Shown here piece by piece: positions 27,185-38,907 of a stretch of 64,000 nucleotides of DNA. The first letter of the stretch is position 1; each line of letters begins with the position of its first letter. The stretch is from Streptococcus azizii (GTDB taxonomy: Bacteria > Bacillota > Bacilli > Lactobacillales > Streptococcaceae). The position numbers were made by a program, and so were the translations under genes. The notes beneath the pieces were generated by a model. That model was given only the letters and a program-made list of their open reading frames with translations, made no database searches and was not told the origin of the DNA. The stretch covers positions 169,438 through 233,437 of the forward strand of contig NZ_MSPR01000002.1 in the NCBI RefSeq assembly GCF_001984715.1. Direction: 5' to 3'.

Positions 27185-28516
27185 CTATTGAACGTTATGC
27201 GATAGATTGGATAATAGACGTTCAAATGAGTATTCATAGGACTGAATGTCTCCTGCCCCCATAAAAACATAGACAGCCTTGTCATGATCCAGCAAAGGAG
27301 AAGTATTTTCAAGTGATATAATCCCTCCTTTTTTGGTAATCTTAGCCGCCAAATCTTCAACCTTCACTTGACCATTATCGGTCTCTCGGGCAGATCCATA
27401 AATCGGAGCCAAGTACACCGCATCCGCATCGCTCAGCGCCAGGGCAAACTCGTCTAGCAGAGCAATGGTTCGCGTAAAGGTATGTGGCTGAAAAATCGCC
27501 ACGATTTCTTTACTTGGGTATTTTTGTCTAGCTGCATCAATCGTTGCACTGATTTCAGTTGGATGGTGAGCGAAGTCATCAATAATCACCTTACTATTCA
27601 CAATCTTTTCAGTAAAGCGGCGCTTTACTCCTCCAAAGGTTCTAAGATGTTCTGCCACCAAGCCCAAATCGAATCCTGCAATAAACAAATTCGCAATAAC
27701 GGCTGTCGCATTCAAGATATTATGGCGTCCAAAGGTCGGAATTTGGAAGTCCCCCAGCTCCTGTCCAGCATAGCGTACCTTAAACTGCGACCCAGTCGTT
27801 GAAGGGCGCAAATCGTAGGCTACAAAGTCATTGTCCTCGCTAAAACCGTAATAGTAGATTGGAGCAGTTGCTGTAATACGACGTAACTGCTCGTCTTCAC
27901 CATAGACAAACAAGCCCTTTTGTACTTGTTTGGCATAATCATCAAAGGCATGAAAGACATCCTCTAGGCTGGTAAAGTAATCTGGATGGTCAAAGTCAAT
28001 ATTGGTAATAATACTATATTCTGGATGATAGGGCATGAAATGGCGCTCATATTCATCTGATTCAAAGACAAAATACTGGGCATTTTCTGAACCACGACCA
28101 GTCCCATCCCCAATCAGATAGCTGGTATCCGTGATATTGCGCATCACGTGTGCCAAGAGACCTGTTGTTGAAGTTTTTCCATGTGCTCCTGCTACTCCAA
28201 AACTGGTAAAATCACGCATGAACTGACCAAGAAACTCATGATAACGTTTATAGGAAAAGCCAGTTGCATCTGCATAGGCAAGCTCTACATTATTCGTTGG
28301 TCGAAAGGCGTTTCCCGCTATCAATTCGACATCAGCAGTAATGTTCGCTTCGCTAAATGGGACAATCTCAATCCCTGCTTGTTCAAGGCCACGCTGAGTA
28401 AAATAGTATCTCTCAACGTCACTTCCTTGAACCTTGTGTCCCATTTGATGCAACATCAAAGCCAAGGCACTCATTCCTGAGCCCTTGATCCCTATAAAAT
28501 GGTAATTTTTTGTCAT
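27185..28516 (-). CDS. murC: UDP-N-acetylmuramate--L-alanine ligase
   Basis: 443 residues. It adds L-Ala to UDP-MurNAc, the first peptide step of peptidoglycan precursor synthesis. The N-terminal UDP-binding motif is [20 protein letters not shown], the ATP loop is [15 protein letters not shown] (~110), then [43 protein letters not shown] and [18 protein letters not shown]. The start overlaps the stop of the upstream hypothetical gene (ATGA). Confidence 0.97.
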   Translation of the reverse strand: MTKNYHFIGIKGSGMSALALMLHQMGHKVQGSDVERYYFTQRGLEQAGIEIVPFSEANITADVELIAGNAFRPTNNVELAYADATGFSYKRYHEFLGQFMRDFTSFGVAGAHGKTSTTGLLAHVMRNITDTSYLIGDGTGRGSENAQYFVFESDEYERHFMPYHPEYSIITNIDFDHPDYFTSLEDVFHAFDDYAKQVQKGLFVYGEDEQLRRITATAPIYYYGFSEDNDFVAYDLRPSTTGSQFKVRYAGQELGDFQIPTFGRHNILNATAVIANLFIAGFDLGLVAEHLRTFGGVKRRFTEKIVNSKVIIDDFAHHPTEISATIDAARQKYPSKEIVAIFQPHTFTRTIALLDEFALALSDADAVYLAPIYGSARETDNGQVKVEDLAAKITKKGGIISLENTSPLLDHDKAVYVFMGAGDIQSYEYSFERLLSNLSHNVQ

Positions 28517-29190
28517 TCCAATCCCTCTTCCATGTGTGTTAGGTTTAACTCCTGTGCCATGCGTCGCTCCCGTTGCACCTTGCGCTCTGGGTAATTATAC
28601 ACTTGACTTTTCCTTAAAAAATCATAGGAATTTTTTCTGACAGGCACTTCCTGCTCTCTGTCTTCTTTTTGCAAGGAATAAACTGCGGGCATATCTGCCA
28701 AAATATAATCTGTCTGTTGTAATCGATTTGCCAAAGCTGTTAGCTGAGGCACTGACTTTTTGACCAGAGGTGCTGTTACCTGATGTTTTTCTGGCAGAAT
28801 GTGACGAGGTGGTTCCTGATGTAGATAAGAGGCTGAGCGCTTTTTCTTCAAATCTTCACGCGCCGTCTCACGCGCCAACTGCCCTTGCGTTTTAACCTGT
28901 GATGTAGTGACTCCTTGAGAAACCGGCTTTTGATAACGCTCTTTTCGAGAGTAGGGGCTTGGAGTCGCTTTAAAAAGCGGTGGTAACAGGGCTTCTTCTG
29001 TACCACGCTCCTCTCCGCTATACGGTGAACCAGCTTGACTGGCTACCTCTTGTCCAAATTCCCTATCCTGATAAGGGCCCTTGATATTACTAATCAAGTC
29101 CCCCTCCTCATATAATCTCATATCAGGATTTTCTCCCACTATTAACTCATCGTCAGCTACTAAGGGAAATCTTGTCTGCATTCTCATCAT
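28513..29190 (-). CDS. Low-complexity charged protein of unknown function between snf and murC
   Basis: 225 residues, rich in E, R, K, Q and P, with no membrane segment. It contains repeated [12 protein letters not shown] stretches, so it is probably largely disordered. Similar-sized unknown proteins occupy this position in other streptococci. It is translationally coupled to murC (4-bp overlap) and preceded by AAAGGA, supporting a real gene. I recognise no domain. Confidence 0.7.
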   Translation of the reverse strand: MMRMQTRFPLVADDELIVGENPDMRLYEEGDLISNIKGPYQDREFGQEVASQAGSPYSGEERGTEEALLPPLFKATPSPYSRKERYQKPVSQGVTTSQVKTQGQLARETAREDLKKKRSASYLHQEPPRHILPEKHQVTAPLVKKSVPQLTALANRLQQTDYILADMPAVYSLQKEDREQEVPVRKNSYDFLRKSQVYNYPERKVQRERRMAQELNLTHMEEGLE

Positions 29191-29357
29191 ACAATCTTCC
29201 TTTCAAACGACTATTATACCATACCTTGCCTACTTTGACTATCTTTTTTCTTTTTAAACCACCCCATACAGGCGATAAGAAAGCCATAAGAAAACTGATA
29301 AAGAACTCAACGAACGAAAAGACTGTCTCCTTACGGCTTGTTTCTGTCCCACCTCCA

Positions 29358-32300
29358 TCAGAGACCCAATATTTCTCGAATGTCATCTACTGTCATAGTA
29401 GCACGGCTTTCATTGCCATCAAGAACGGTCGTCACTAGATGTTTCTTGCTTTCTTGCAACATCTGAATCTTTTCCTCGATGGTGCCACGGGTAATCAGAC
29501 GGTAACATTCAACTTTCTCGGTCTGGCCCATACGATGAGCACGACTGATGGCCTGAGCCTCTACAGCTGGATTCCACCAGAGATCCACCAGAATCACGCT
29601 GTCTGCTCCTGTCAGATTGAGGCCTACACCACCTGCCTTTAGAGAGATAAGGAAGGCATCTTTGCTCCCTGCATTAAAAGCGGTTGTCATTTCCTGGCGG
29701 AGATTGGCTGGGGTAGAACCTGTCAATTTATAACTACTGAGACCTATGGCTTCTAATTCTCCCTCAATCCTATCCAACATAGTACGGAACTGAGAGAAGA
29801 TGAGCACGCGGTGACCCCCTTCTTTTAGTTGAAGCAGTAGCTCTCGCAAGCTCTCTAACTTCCCACTTTCTCCCTTGTAGTCTGGCATAAAAAGACTAGG
29901 GGTATCACAAATTTGACGTAGCCGAGTAATACCTGCTAAAATTTCCATCTTCCTCCGCTGAATCTCCGTATCGCTAGCCTTCCTAACGGTTGAGCGCATT
30001 CGCCTCAACTGGGCTAAATAGATCCTTTTCTGATCGGCACTCAATTCATTTAAAATATTGGTTTCCAATAAATCAGGCAATTCTACGAGCACATCTTCTT
30101 TCTTTCTACGCAAGACGAAAGGCTTGATGATACGGGCAACTTCTCCTGCTGAGAGCTTGGCAAATGCTGTCCTATTCGGTAATAAGCCCGGTAAGACGAT
30201 TTGGAAGATCGACCATAATTCTGACAGATGATTTTCAATCGGCGTTCCCGAAAGGGCAAAACAATTTCCCACTTCAAACTCTCTCAAAAGTTGGGTAATC
30301 TTGCTCTGGGTATTTTTCATGACCTGTGCTTCATCCAAAATCAGATAGTCATAGTGATACTGCCGATATAGCTCAATATCCTGTCTAAAAGAAGGATAGC
30401 TTGTAATGGTGATTTGATGCCTCTCGTGAATCTGTTCCCATCGCTTTTCCCTGCTCCCATAGACTACTCCCACATCCAGAGTCGGCGCAAAGGTCTGGCA
30501 CTCGCTCTGCCAGTTGTAAATTAAACTGGAGGGAGCTAGGATGAGGACCTTCGTATCCGTTTCCATACGACCGCTCAAAAAGGCAATCGTTTGTAAGGTC
30601 TTTCCTAGCCCCATATCATCGGCCAAGATACCGCCAAAACCATAGTGGTCCAACATCGATAGCCATTTTACCCCCAGGCGCTGGTAGTCGCGTAAGTCCG
30701 CTTTCAGTTGGAGCTGGGGCAACTCAAAGGATTCCGGATGGGCTAAATCATAGGCTAATTGCTGGAAATCCTCCGAAAATTGAACGGCGTCTTTCCCGGC
30801 CCAAGTCTGGGCTAGTTGATAAGAAGCGAAGCCTCCAAGTGATAGGTGACCCTCTGATTGATAACGAGCCCTCAAGTCCCGCAGGGTCTGGCTCAGTCGT
30901 CTTGTTTCCTCGTCAAAGAACAAGACCTTCCCTGACTGACTGGTAAAATGCGTCGCTTCTTCCAATAGAGCCGCTACCGCTTGATCGATTTCTTCCTCAG
31001 CAATTTCTTTAAAATCAAAGGAAATATCCAGCAAGGAGCCTCTCTTTTCTACCCGAATAGTCGGCTGAGTATCTATCAGCCTTTCTTCTAACTCGCTCGA
31101 TAACCGCACCTGACCCAAGGCCCGAAATCTCGGTAGGGTCTGCCGAAAAAAACCATACCATTCTGCAGGCTGAAGTTCAGGATGATGGGCAACAAACCCT
31201 CCTTTAAACCCTTCTTCCCTGATGGCCTTCTCTACCTGCATTAAATGTTGGAAATGATAAGAAAAAGGTAAGAGACTGAGCTCTTCTTTACTCGTGACCT
31301 GCTTCTTGTCAAACGCCAAGGTTAGACGCAGTTCAATCTCACCATCAGATTGCAATGAAAGGTGAAAATGGGGGCGAAAATCTCGAATAGCAAAACGTTT
31401 AGGAGCCTTAGTCTTGCCTACTAGCTGTAGCTCCAACAAACTCAAAGCTAGACGTTCTTGATCTTGGAAATCAAATTGGACCACCTTTTCTCCAGCTTCA
31501 TTTGGAACAATCGTCTTGAGCCTAGCTAGTATCCGCTCCTGTCTCCTATCTAGATAGTACAGGCGATTATCCACTAGCAGGTAACGCCCCCTAAACAAGT
31601 CCCGAAAAGATTGCTCCTGAACCCGCAACTCTATCATGGATTGATGAACGACTACTTCAAAAAAGTAGCAGCCCGCATGAGCATCCAAGGGCAGGAGCTG
31701 TAAATGTTTATACTTCTTCGTATCATGGTGAAACTCAAAAGATTCTAATCGCATCAGGATATCTAACCCCTCTTCAAAATTAGAAAGCGGCAGGCGTAAA
31801 TGCCGCCCATAGTGAGCCAGTATCTCAAGATCTCCTGCTTTCTTGTCCGGAATTAAGCGCCACAAAAAGACCACCAAATCTTGACTGGCTGCATCAAACT
31901 GCTCAAAGGTAATCGGCTCGTAATAATGCTTGCCAATCTGATAATAGCCTCCCTCCCTTACTGTCTGTAAAAAGGCCCCAATATCACGAATGATGTAGTG
32001 TCTTGAATCGATACCCCGTTGAATCTTTATCGTCCAGTCAATATTGTGGTCAAAGAGCATCATCTGCCCTTCAACCGCTAAACGATAGTGAACAGGAAGG
32101 TCCTGACCGGTCTCTAAAATACCATCTAGGAATTGGCTCCCAAAATAGGTCCTGCGCACCGTTTCCTCATGCTCTTTTTTTCCGATGGAAAGCTGTTTTT
32201 CTAAACTCCTTCCTTCCACATCATTTTTCAAAAAGTATTCGACCGCAGCTAGGTGCTTGCAGTAGCCTTTTTGAGCAAATATCTCACAACTACAAGACTG

Positions 32301-32447
32301 TCTCCCTTCTTCTAGGGCATAACAAAAATCCTCTTCTTCAATCTTTAAAAAAAGTTGCCTATCTTTTAGCTGCTTGACTGCTACTTGTCCTCTTTCGTAG
32401 AGCAAGATTCCTTCTTGACGAACCCGCCCTGGCATCAATCGACTCAT
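29358..32447 (-). CDS. snf: SNF2-family helicase with N-terminal SWIM zinc finger
   Basis: 1029 residues. The N-terminal SWIM finger is SCSCEIFAQKGYCKHLAAV (CxC...CxH). A ~400-residue bacterial SNF2 accessory region follows, then the SF2 core: DDMGLGKTLQT (motif I), DEAQ (II), LSGTPIENHLSELWSIF (III), RVLIFSQFRTMLDRIEGEL (IV), LKAGGVGLNLTGADSVILVD (V) and RAHRMGQTEKVECYRLI (VI). It is a DNA-dependent ATPase presumed to remodel protein-nucleic acid complexes; its role in streptococci is not defined. Confidence 0.95.
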   Translation of the reverse strand: MSRLMPGRVRQEGILLYERGQVAVKQLKDRQLFLKIEEEDFCYALEEGRQSCSCEIFAQKGYCKHLAAVEYFLKNDVEGRSLEKQLSIGKKEHEETVRRTYFGSQFLDGILETGQDLPVHYRLAVEGQMMLFDHNIDWTIKIQRGIDSRHYIIRDIGAFLQTVREGGYYQIGKHYYEPITFEQFDAASQDLVVFLWRLIPDKKAGDLEILAHYGRHLRLPLSNFEEGLDILMRLESFEFHHDTKKYKHLQLLPLDAHAGCYFFEVVVHQSMIELRVQEQSFRDLFRGRYLLVDNRLYYLDRRQERILARLKTIVPNEAGEKVVQFDFQDQERLALSLLELQLVGKTKAPKRFAIRDFRPHFHLSLQSDGEIELRLTLAFDKKQVTSKEELSLLPFSYHFQHLMQVEKAIREEGFKGGFVAHHPELQPAEWYGFFRQTLPRFRALGQVRLSSELEERLIDTQPTIRVEKRGSLLDISFDFKEIAEEEIDQAVAALLEEATHFTSQSGKVLFFDEETRRLSQTLRDLRARYQSEGHLSLGGFASYQLAQTWAGKDAVQFSEDFQQLAYDLAHPESFELPQLQLKADLRDYQRLGVKWLSMLDHYGFGGILADDMGLGKTLQTIAFLSGRMETDTKVLILAPSSLIYNWQSECQTFAPTLDVGVVYGSREKRWEQIHERHQITITSYPSFRQDIELYRQYHYDYLILDEAQVMKNTQSKITQLLREFEVGNCFALSGTPIENHLSELWSIFQIVLPGLLPNRTAFAKLSAGEVARIIKPFVLRRKKEDVLVELPDLLETNILNELSADQKRIYLAQLRRMRSTVRKASDTEIQRRKMEILAGITRLRQICDTPSLFMPDYKGESGKLESLRELLLQLKEGGHRVLIFSQFRTMLDRIEGELEAIGLSSYKLTGSTPANLRQEMTTAFNAGSKDAFLISLKAGGVGLNLTGADSVILVDLWWNPAVEAQAISRAHRMGQTEKVECYRLITRGTIEEKIQMLQESKKHLVTTVLDGNESRATMTVDDIREILGL

Positions 32448-32576
32448 ATCTACTCCCTTTCTCTATCCTTTCATTATAGCATAGATGCTGCCATAAGACT
32501 TTTGCTCTTGTCTTTCTTTCAGAAAAATATCTATTCTAATAAGGCTTAGAAAGACCATTCCACTGAAAAACGCTAA

Positions 32577-32621
32577 AAAACACAGACCGATAACAGGAGA
32601 ATCTGTTTCTGTCTGTGTTTT
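32577..32621 (-). terminator. Terminator of hpf
   Basis: AAAACACAGAC / GTCTGTGTTTT, 11-bp stem, with TTTTTTAGCG following on the minus strand. Confidence 0.8.
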
Positions 32622-32640
32622 GTTTATGAAGAGCTAATTT

Positions 32641-33183
32641 TTAAACTTTAACTTCTAGCAAGCCTAAATCCCCATCCTCACGTTTGTAAATAACATTTGT
32701 GGTTGAATCCTTAGCGTCTGTATAGATGAAGAAATCATGCCCTAGCAAGTCAAGTTGTAGAATAGCTTCTTCCAAATCCATCGGTTTCAAATCAACTTGT
32801 TTGGTACGAACAACTTTTACATCTTCTTCAACCTGCTCTACTAACTCTTCGGTGAATAACTGGCTGGTAGATACTTTCTGACGATTCTTCTTTTCAATCT
32901 TTGTCTTATTGCGGCGGATTTGACGTTCAACCTTATCCACTACCAAATCAATGGACCCATACATATCCTGAGAAATGTCCTCTGCACGAAGAGTAATCGA
33001 TCCCAGAGGAATCGTCACTTCCACTTTTGAGCGTTTATCACGGTAGACTTTTAGATTTACTTTGGCATTTAATTCTTGATCTGCATGGAAATATTTTTCA
33101 ATCTTAGCCACTTTTTCTTCGACATAACTACGAAGAGCTTCTGTTACCTCAATATTTTCTCCACGAATGCTAAATTTAATCAT
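32641..33183 (-). CDS. hpf: Long-form ribosome hibernation promoting factor
   Basis: 180 residues. It dimerises 70S ribosomes into inactive 100S particles in stationary phase. The N-terminal S30AE domain (~1-100: IKFSIRGENIEVTEALRSYVEEKVAKIEKYF) and the C-terminal dimerisation domain (~125-180: LKPMDLEEAILQLDLLGHDFFIYTDAKDSTTNVIYKREDGDLGLLEV) are both present. It lies downstream of comFC but has its own promoter in the gap. Confidence 0.97.
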   Translation of the reverse strand: MIKFSIRGENIEVTEALRSYVEEKVAKIEKYFHADQELNAKVNLKVYRDKRSKVEVTIPLGSITLRAEDISQDMYGSIDLVVDKVERQIRRNKTKIEKKNRQKVSTSQLFTEELVEQVEEDVKVVRTKQVDLKPMDLEEAILQLDLLGHDFFIYTDAKDSTTNVIYKREDGDLGLLEVKV

Positions 33184-33224
33184 AGTACATACCTCTTTCT
33201 AAGCTTTCGCTTTTGTTCACTACT

Positions 33225-33252
33225 ATTATACCACATCACCATTCTTTTGCAA
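33225..33252 (-). promoter_or_regulatory. Promoter of hpf
   Basis: Minus strand: TTGCAA, 16-bp spacer, TATAAT with a TGG extension, about 42 bp upstream of the hpf ATG. Confidence 0.7.
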
Positions 33253-33259
33253 GCGTTTA

Positions 33260-33925
33260 CTAACGGGCGAGTGAAAAACTTTTGACTGTTTTCGCTCCTT
33301 CTTTCATCAGCAGTTGCCTAGCTAACTGTATGGTCGCTCCTGTCGTATAAATATCATCGACTATGATAATCTTGTCTGGAATAGTGGCTTGTTCTCTGAT
33401 GGAAAAAGGTTGATGGAGGGACAGGCGTTCCTGCCGCGTCTTTTCTGATTGCTTTTTGGTCTCTTCTTTTTGAAGGAGTTCTTGAAAGGAAAGACCTGCA
33501 GCAGTTAGTAGACCGCTCACTTGATTGAAGCCCCTTTCTTCCATCCTATGCTCACTGAGCGGAATAGGGACGAGGGTATAGCTCCCTTTACCTTTAAAAT
33601 ATTTCTTTACTTCAGCTGCAAATACCAGGCGCAGGAGATAGTCTCCGAGAAATTTGTAGCGACTGATATAGTCCGCCATCTGCTCATTATAGCGATAGAG
33701 ACTTTCGTGACTAACCATCCTGCCCTTTTTTTGCCAATACACACAATCGGCACAACACTGTTTCTCACCTTCTTTGAAACAGGTTGGACAGTGCCTGTCA
33801 GAAATGGGCAGGAACTGCTCCTTGCACTCCCTACAGACGCCGTCTGCTTCCTTCTTTAGTAAAAGAATATCTGAAAATAGCAAGCGCTTTTTAAGAGCTT
33901 GCTGACACAGTAGACATACTGCCAT
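33260..33925 (-). CDS. comFC: Competence protein ComFC (phosphoribosyltransferase-like)
   Basis: 221 residues. It is needed for efficient transformation and works with ComFA. The N-terminal zinc-finger cysteines are CLLCQQ...CRECKEQF...CPTCFKEGEKQCCADC. The C-terminal PRTase fold has VPIPLSEHRMEERGFNQV and the PRPP loop IIIVDDIYTTGAT. It overlaps comFA by 35 bp, so translation is coupled. Confidence 0.94.
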   Translation of the reverse strand: MAVCLLCQQALKKRLLFSDILLLKKEADGVCRECKEQFLPISDRHCPTCFKEGEKQCCADCVYWQKKGRMVSHESLYRYNEQMADYISRYKFLGDYLLRLVFAAEVKKYFKGKGSYTLVPIPLSEHRMEERGFNQVSGLLTAAGLSFQELLQKEETKKQSEKTRQERLSLHQPFSIREQATIPDKIIIVDDIYTTGATIQLARQLLMKEGAKTVKSFSLAR

Positions 33926-35210
33926 AACCTGCCTCCTTATTCATCACTTGAATATCTCGAATTGCCCGTTCAATCGCACGGTTGGTCCCGTTTTGAAAGA
34001 AGAGGACTTCTCCTGTCGGCCGCTCCATGCTTCTGCCTACTCGCCCAGCAATCTGAATTAAAGAGGATGAAGTAAACAGAGGATGATTGGCTTCGATGAC
34101 AAATACATCCACTTTAGGGAAGGTGACACCACGCTCCAAAATCGTTGTCGCAACAAGAATGCTACTCTCCTTCTTTCGGAAGCGGGCAACGATTTCAAGG
34201 CGATTCTCTGTTTGGCTGGAGACAAAATCGATAGCCCCATTAGGAAAATAGTTGGCTAGTAGGCGGGCAAAGCGCTGGCCCATTTGAATTTCCGGCAGAA
34301 AAATCAGCAAGGGATAGCCTGTCTGCTGTTGCTCTGCTATCTTGTGAACCAGTTTGGAGGCAATCCTGTTCTTCCTTAGGGAATCTTCAAAATGAGGTAG
34401 CCATACCTTTTGTGGAACGACTAAGGGGTTGCCGTGGAAACGCCGGGATAGGCGGAGCAAGCGCAAGGTTCCTGCACGGACTTTTTTGTCCAGTTCATCC
34501 GTCGAGGTAGCAGTCAACAATAGGACTACTCCCTCTTTTTTGATAGCATTTTCTACTGCTCGGTAGAGCATGGGGTTATCCACATAAGGAAATGCATCCA
34601 CTTCATCGACCAAGACCAGGTCAAAAGCACGATAAAACTTAAGCAACTGATGGGTCGTCGCAATCACTAGGGGCGTACGAAAATAGGAATCACCTGCGGC
34701 GTATAAGAGACTGATAGGACAGGTAAAATCCTCTTGCAATCGCCGATGCAATTCGATACAAACATCGATCCGTGGACTAGCTAGACAGACAGCGCCACCT
34801 GCATCAAGCACATCTGCAACCACCTGATAGATCATCTCCGTCTTTCCAGCACCTGTCACGGCATGAATCAAGGTATCTTGCCGTGCTTGAAAATTGTGAC
34901 GCAACGCATCTGAAATCTCTTGCTGCCAATCGGTCAGCTGCCCTTGCCATTTTAAGGACTGTTGCGGCAAAAACACCTGCTGTGGAAAAACGTACAAATC
35001 CTCATCTGTCCGTACACGTCCGAATACGATACATTCTCTACAATACAAGGCACCATTGGGGAGTCGATGTTTCTCTTCAAATACCGCTGAGCAACGGAAA
35101 CAGCACCTGTCAACCGTCTGGCTTGCCAGCCTGTGAGCCTGCGAGCGCTCTTGGTCAGTCAGTTGGTGGTGGGTAAACAAGCGTCCATAATAATTGGTTA
35201 GATCCTTCAT
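33891..35210 (-). CDS. comFA: Competence helicase ComFA
   Basis: About 439 residues from MKDLTNYYGRLF. This start is preferred because the family begins with a YxGRLF-type sequence; the longer frame lies upstream of the combox. ComFA is an ATPase driving uptake of transforming ssDNA. A four-cysteine zinc site (CCFRCSAV...YCRECIVFG) precedes the DEAD-like core: AVTGAGKTEM (motif I), LVLVDEVDAFPY (II), LLTATST (III), FLPEIQMGQRFARLL, TTILERGVTFPKVDVFVIEA and QIAGRVGRS (VI). Divergent from yigZ. Confidence 0.95.
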   Translation of the reverse strand: MKDLTNYYGRLFTHHQLTDQERSQAHRLASQTVDRCCFRCSAVFEEKHRLPNGALYCRECIVFGRVRTDEDLYVFPQQVFLPQQSLKWQGQLTDWQQEISDALRHNFQARQDTLIHAVTGAGKTEMIYQVVADVLDAGGAVCLASPRIDVCIELHRRLQEDFTCPISLLYAAGDSYFRTPLVIATTHQLLKFYRAFDLVLVDEVDAFPYVDNPMLYRAVENAIKKEGVVLLLTATSTDELDKKVRAGTLRLLRLSRRFHGNPLVVPQKVWLPHFEDSLRKNRIASKLVHKIAEQQQTGYPLLIFLPEIQMGQRFARLLANYFPNGAIDFVSSQTENRLEIVARFRKKESSILVATTILERGVTFPKVDVFVIEANHPLFTSSSLIQIAGRVGRSMERPTGEVLFFQNGTNRAIERAIRDIQVMNKEAGYGSMSTVSASS

Positions 35211-35218
35211 ACTTATTA

Positions 35219-35226
35219 TATTCGTC
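35219..35226 (-). promoter_or_regulatory. Combox of comFA
   Basis: Minus strand GACGAATA, one base from TACGAATA. Only 8 bp separate it from the comFA ATG, so the transcript would be nearly leaderless. No good Shine-Dalgarno lies between. Confidence 0.6.
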
Positions 35227-35280
35227 ATTACTAGGAGTAGAACACTTGTCATCTTCAAAAAAACTTAGTACAATCATGAT

Positions 35281-35913
35281 ATGAAAGAATATAAAACCAT
35301 CGCTACTGACGGTTTCGCAGAAGAAGATATTAAAAAATCTCGTTTTATTTGCCATTTAAAGCGAGTCGCTTCAGAAGAAGAAGCCCGTGATTTCATCAAC
35401 ACAATCAAGAAAGAGCATTACCGCGCCACCCATAACTGCTCTGCTTTTATCCTAGGTGAAAATATGGAAATAAAGCGTTCGTCCGATGACGGAGAGCCTT
35501 CTGGAACTGCCGGTGTCCCCATGCTCACAGTCCTAGAAAACAATCAGTTGACCAATGTAGCTGCCGTCGTAACTCGCTACTTTGGCGGCATTAAACTGGG
35601 AGCTGGAGGCTTGATTCGGGCATATGCCGGTGCTGTCGCCCACGCTATTGCTCAACTAGGAATGGTCGAAGTCAAAGAGCAACAAGGAATGGTCATTACG
35701 ATGAACTACGCCCAGTATCAGGAATTTGCTAAATGGCGGATGACCCACAACTTGGAAGAATATGACACCGAATTTTTGGCAGATATTCGGACCATGATTT
35801 TCACCGATAAAAAGGACAGGCAAGATATTATCAGTAGCCTGACCGAATTTTACCATGGAAAAATCCAGGTTACCAGTGCCGATTCCCGTATCGTTGAAAT
35901 TCCTGTGCATTAA
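35281..35913 (+). CDS. YigZ/IMPACT-family protein
   Basis: 210 residues. Family hallmarks are KKSRFICHLKRVASEEEARDFI, HYRATHNCSAFILGE, RSSDDGEPSGTAGVPML and VTRYFGGIKLGAGGLIRAYAGAV, followed by an EF-G-V-like C-terminal domain. The function is unproven (translation-related by fold). It is divergent from comFA and upstream of cysK, a conserved streptococcal arrangement. Confidence 0.93.
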   Translation: MKEYKTIATDGFAEEDIKKSRFICHLKRVASEEEARDFINTIKKEHYRATHNCSAFILGENMEIKRSSDDGEPSGTAGVPMLTVLENNQLTNVAAVVTRYFGGIKLGAGGLIRAYAGAVAHAIAQLGMVEVKEQQGMVITMNYAQYQEFAKWRMTHNLEEYDTEFLADIRTMIFTDKKDRQDIISSLTEFYHGKIQVTSADSRIVEIPVH

Positions 35914-36001
35914 AAACAGCTATCACCACAATAGGTTTTTTATATTTTACAAATACTAACGACCAGAGTATACTGATAGCAACAAGAAGTGGAGGTGCTG
36001 T

Positions 36002-36922
36002 ATGGCTATTTATCAAAATATTACTGAATTAGTTGGGAATACCCCTATCGTGAAACTCAATCATCTCGTACCCGAAGGAGCAGCAGATGTTTATGTAAAA
36101 CTAGAGGCTTTCAACCCTGGGTCATCTGTGAAAGACCGGATTGCCCTTGCCATGATTGAGCAAGCCGAAGCAGATGGTAGGATTAAACCGGGTGATACGA
36201 TTATTGAGCCAACCAGCGGCAATACTGGAATTGGACTGTCCTGGGTCGGAGCTGCAAAAGGTTACAAGGTGATTATCGTCATGCCTGATACCATGAGCAT
36301 TGAGCGCCGTAAAATTATTCAAGCCTACGGAGCAGAACTGGTTCTAACTCCAGGAAGCGAAGGAATGAAAGGGGCTATCGCCAAAGCTCATGAAATCGCA
36401 GAAGAACGAGGCGGTTGGGTGCCACTGCAATTTTCAAATCCTGCCAATCCAAAAATCCACGAGGATACCACTGGTACAGAAATCCTAGAAGCCTTTGGTC
36501 CCACAGGACTCGATGCTTTCGTTTCTGGAATTGGAACAGGTGGCACCATTACGGGGGTCTCTCGTACCCTTAAACAGGCTAATCCTGCTATCAGCATCTA
36601 CGCTGTCGAAGCCGATGAATCAGCTGTCTTATCCGGCGAGGCACCTGGACCGCATAAAATCCAAGGAATCTCAGCAGGATTCATTCCAGATACCTTAGAT
36701 ATTCAGTCTTACGACCATATTATCCGCGTCACATCAGAGGATGCCTTAGCAACTGGCCGAGCTGTCGGAGGAAAGGAAGGTTTCCTTGTCGGCATTTCTT
36801 CTGGTGCCGCTATTCACGCTGCGATTGAAGTGGCAAAAGAATTGGGAACCGGTAAAAAGGTATTAGCCATTCTCCCTGACAATGGAGAACGTTACCTATC
36901 CACTGTCCTATATGAAAATTAG
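36002..36922 (+). CDS. cysK: Cysteine synthase A (O-acetylserine sulfhydrylase)
   Basis: 306 residues. A PLP enzyme making cysteine from O-acetylserine and sulfide. The PLP lysine is in [16 protein letters not shown], the substrate loop is [13 protein letters not shown], the phosphate-binding loop is [13 protein letters not shown], and a C-terminal SSGAA serine contacts the pyridine nitrogen. GGAGG lies before the ATG. Its downstream gap is where the 15.65-kb element is inserted. Confidence 0.95.
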   Translation: MAIYQNITELVGNTPIVKLNHLVPEGAADVYVKLEAFNPGSSVKDRIALAMIEQAEADGRIKPGDTIIEPTSGNTGIGLSWVGAAKGYKVIIVMPDTMSIERRKIIQAYGAELVLTPGSEGMKGAIAKAHEIAEERGGWVPLQFSNPANPKIHEDTTGTEILEAFGPTGLDAFVSGIGTGGTITGVSRTLKQANPAISIYAVEADESAVLSGEAPGPHKIQGISAGFIPDTLDIQSYDHIIRVTSEDALATGRAVGGKEGFLVGISSGAAIHAAIEVAKELGTGKKVLAILPDNGERYLSTVLYEN

Positions 36923-36951
36923 CAGTTTGCATAGCCTTTTCCATAACCTAA

Positions 36952-37011
36952 TACCCAATAAACATTAAAAGTAGACATAAGATACAATGTCCACACCTCA
37001 ACGAGCAGTCC
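36952..37011. other. attL: left half of a split RUP-like repeat joined to the element's left att arm
   Basis: 36952-36987 is the first third of the RUP-like repeat (TACCCAATAAACATTAAAAG then ATAAGATACAA). At 36988 it switches to element sequence whose 24-nt arm (36988-37011: CCACA near the core, AGCAGTCC at the far end) mirrors the arm at the other end of the element. The inferred crossover dinucleotide is AA at 36986-36987. Confidence 0.75.
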
Positions 37012-37026
37012 ATTAGTTATTATTCT

Positions 37027-37053
37027 ACGAGCGAGTTTTAGTTCGCTCGTTTT
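37027..37053 (+). terminator. Hairpin just inside the left end
   Basis: ACGAGCGA / TCGCTCGT stem followed by TTTGTCTTAT. It may insulate the element from cysK transcription. Confidence 0.5.
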
Positions 37054-37056
37054 GTC

Positions 37057-38745
<1,689 letters not shown>

Positions 38746-38790
38746 CTATAACCCACTGACATGATAGCTCTCTTGGGGCGAAAAGTCCAG

Positions 38791-38907
38791 TCAATTCTTC
38801 TCCAAAATCAAGCGCTGGAGTTTCTTCTCAAGAGTTTCTTTTCCAGTAAACCTCCTCACAATCACGAATGTCACTTTGCCGATTTTACGCTTCTGTTCCT
38901 TAGTCAT
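38791..38907 (-). CDS. TnpW-like mini-protein of mobile element
   Basis: 38 residues: KRKIGKVTFVIVRRF then KETLEKKLQRLILEKN. The pattern (R/K)xxIG.T.(Y/F)VV...F....ET...K..RLI is that of short TnpW-type proteins next to TnpX-like recombinases. An ideal AGGAGG ribosome site lies 5 nt before the ATG. It overlaps the replication-relaxation gene by 8 bp. The function of TnpW proteins is unknown. Confidence 0.6.
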   Translation of the reverse strand: MTKEQKRKIGKVTFVIVRRFTGKETLEKKLQRLILEKN

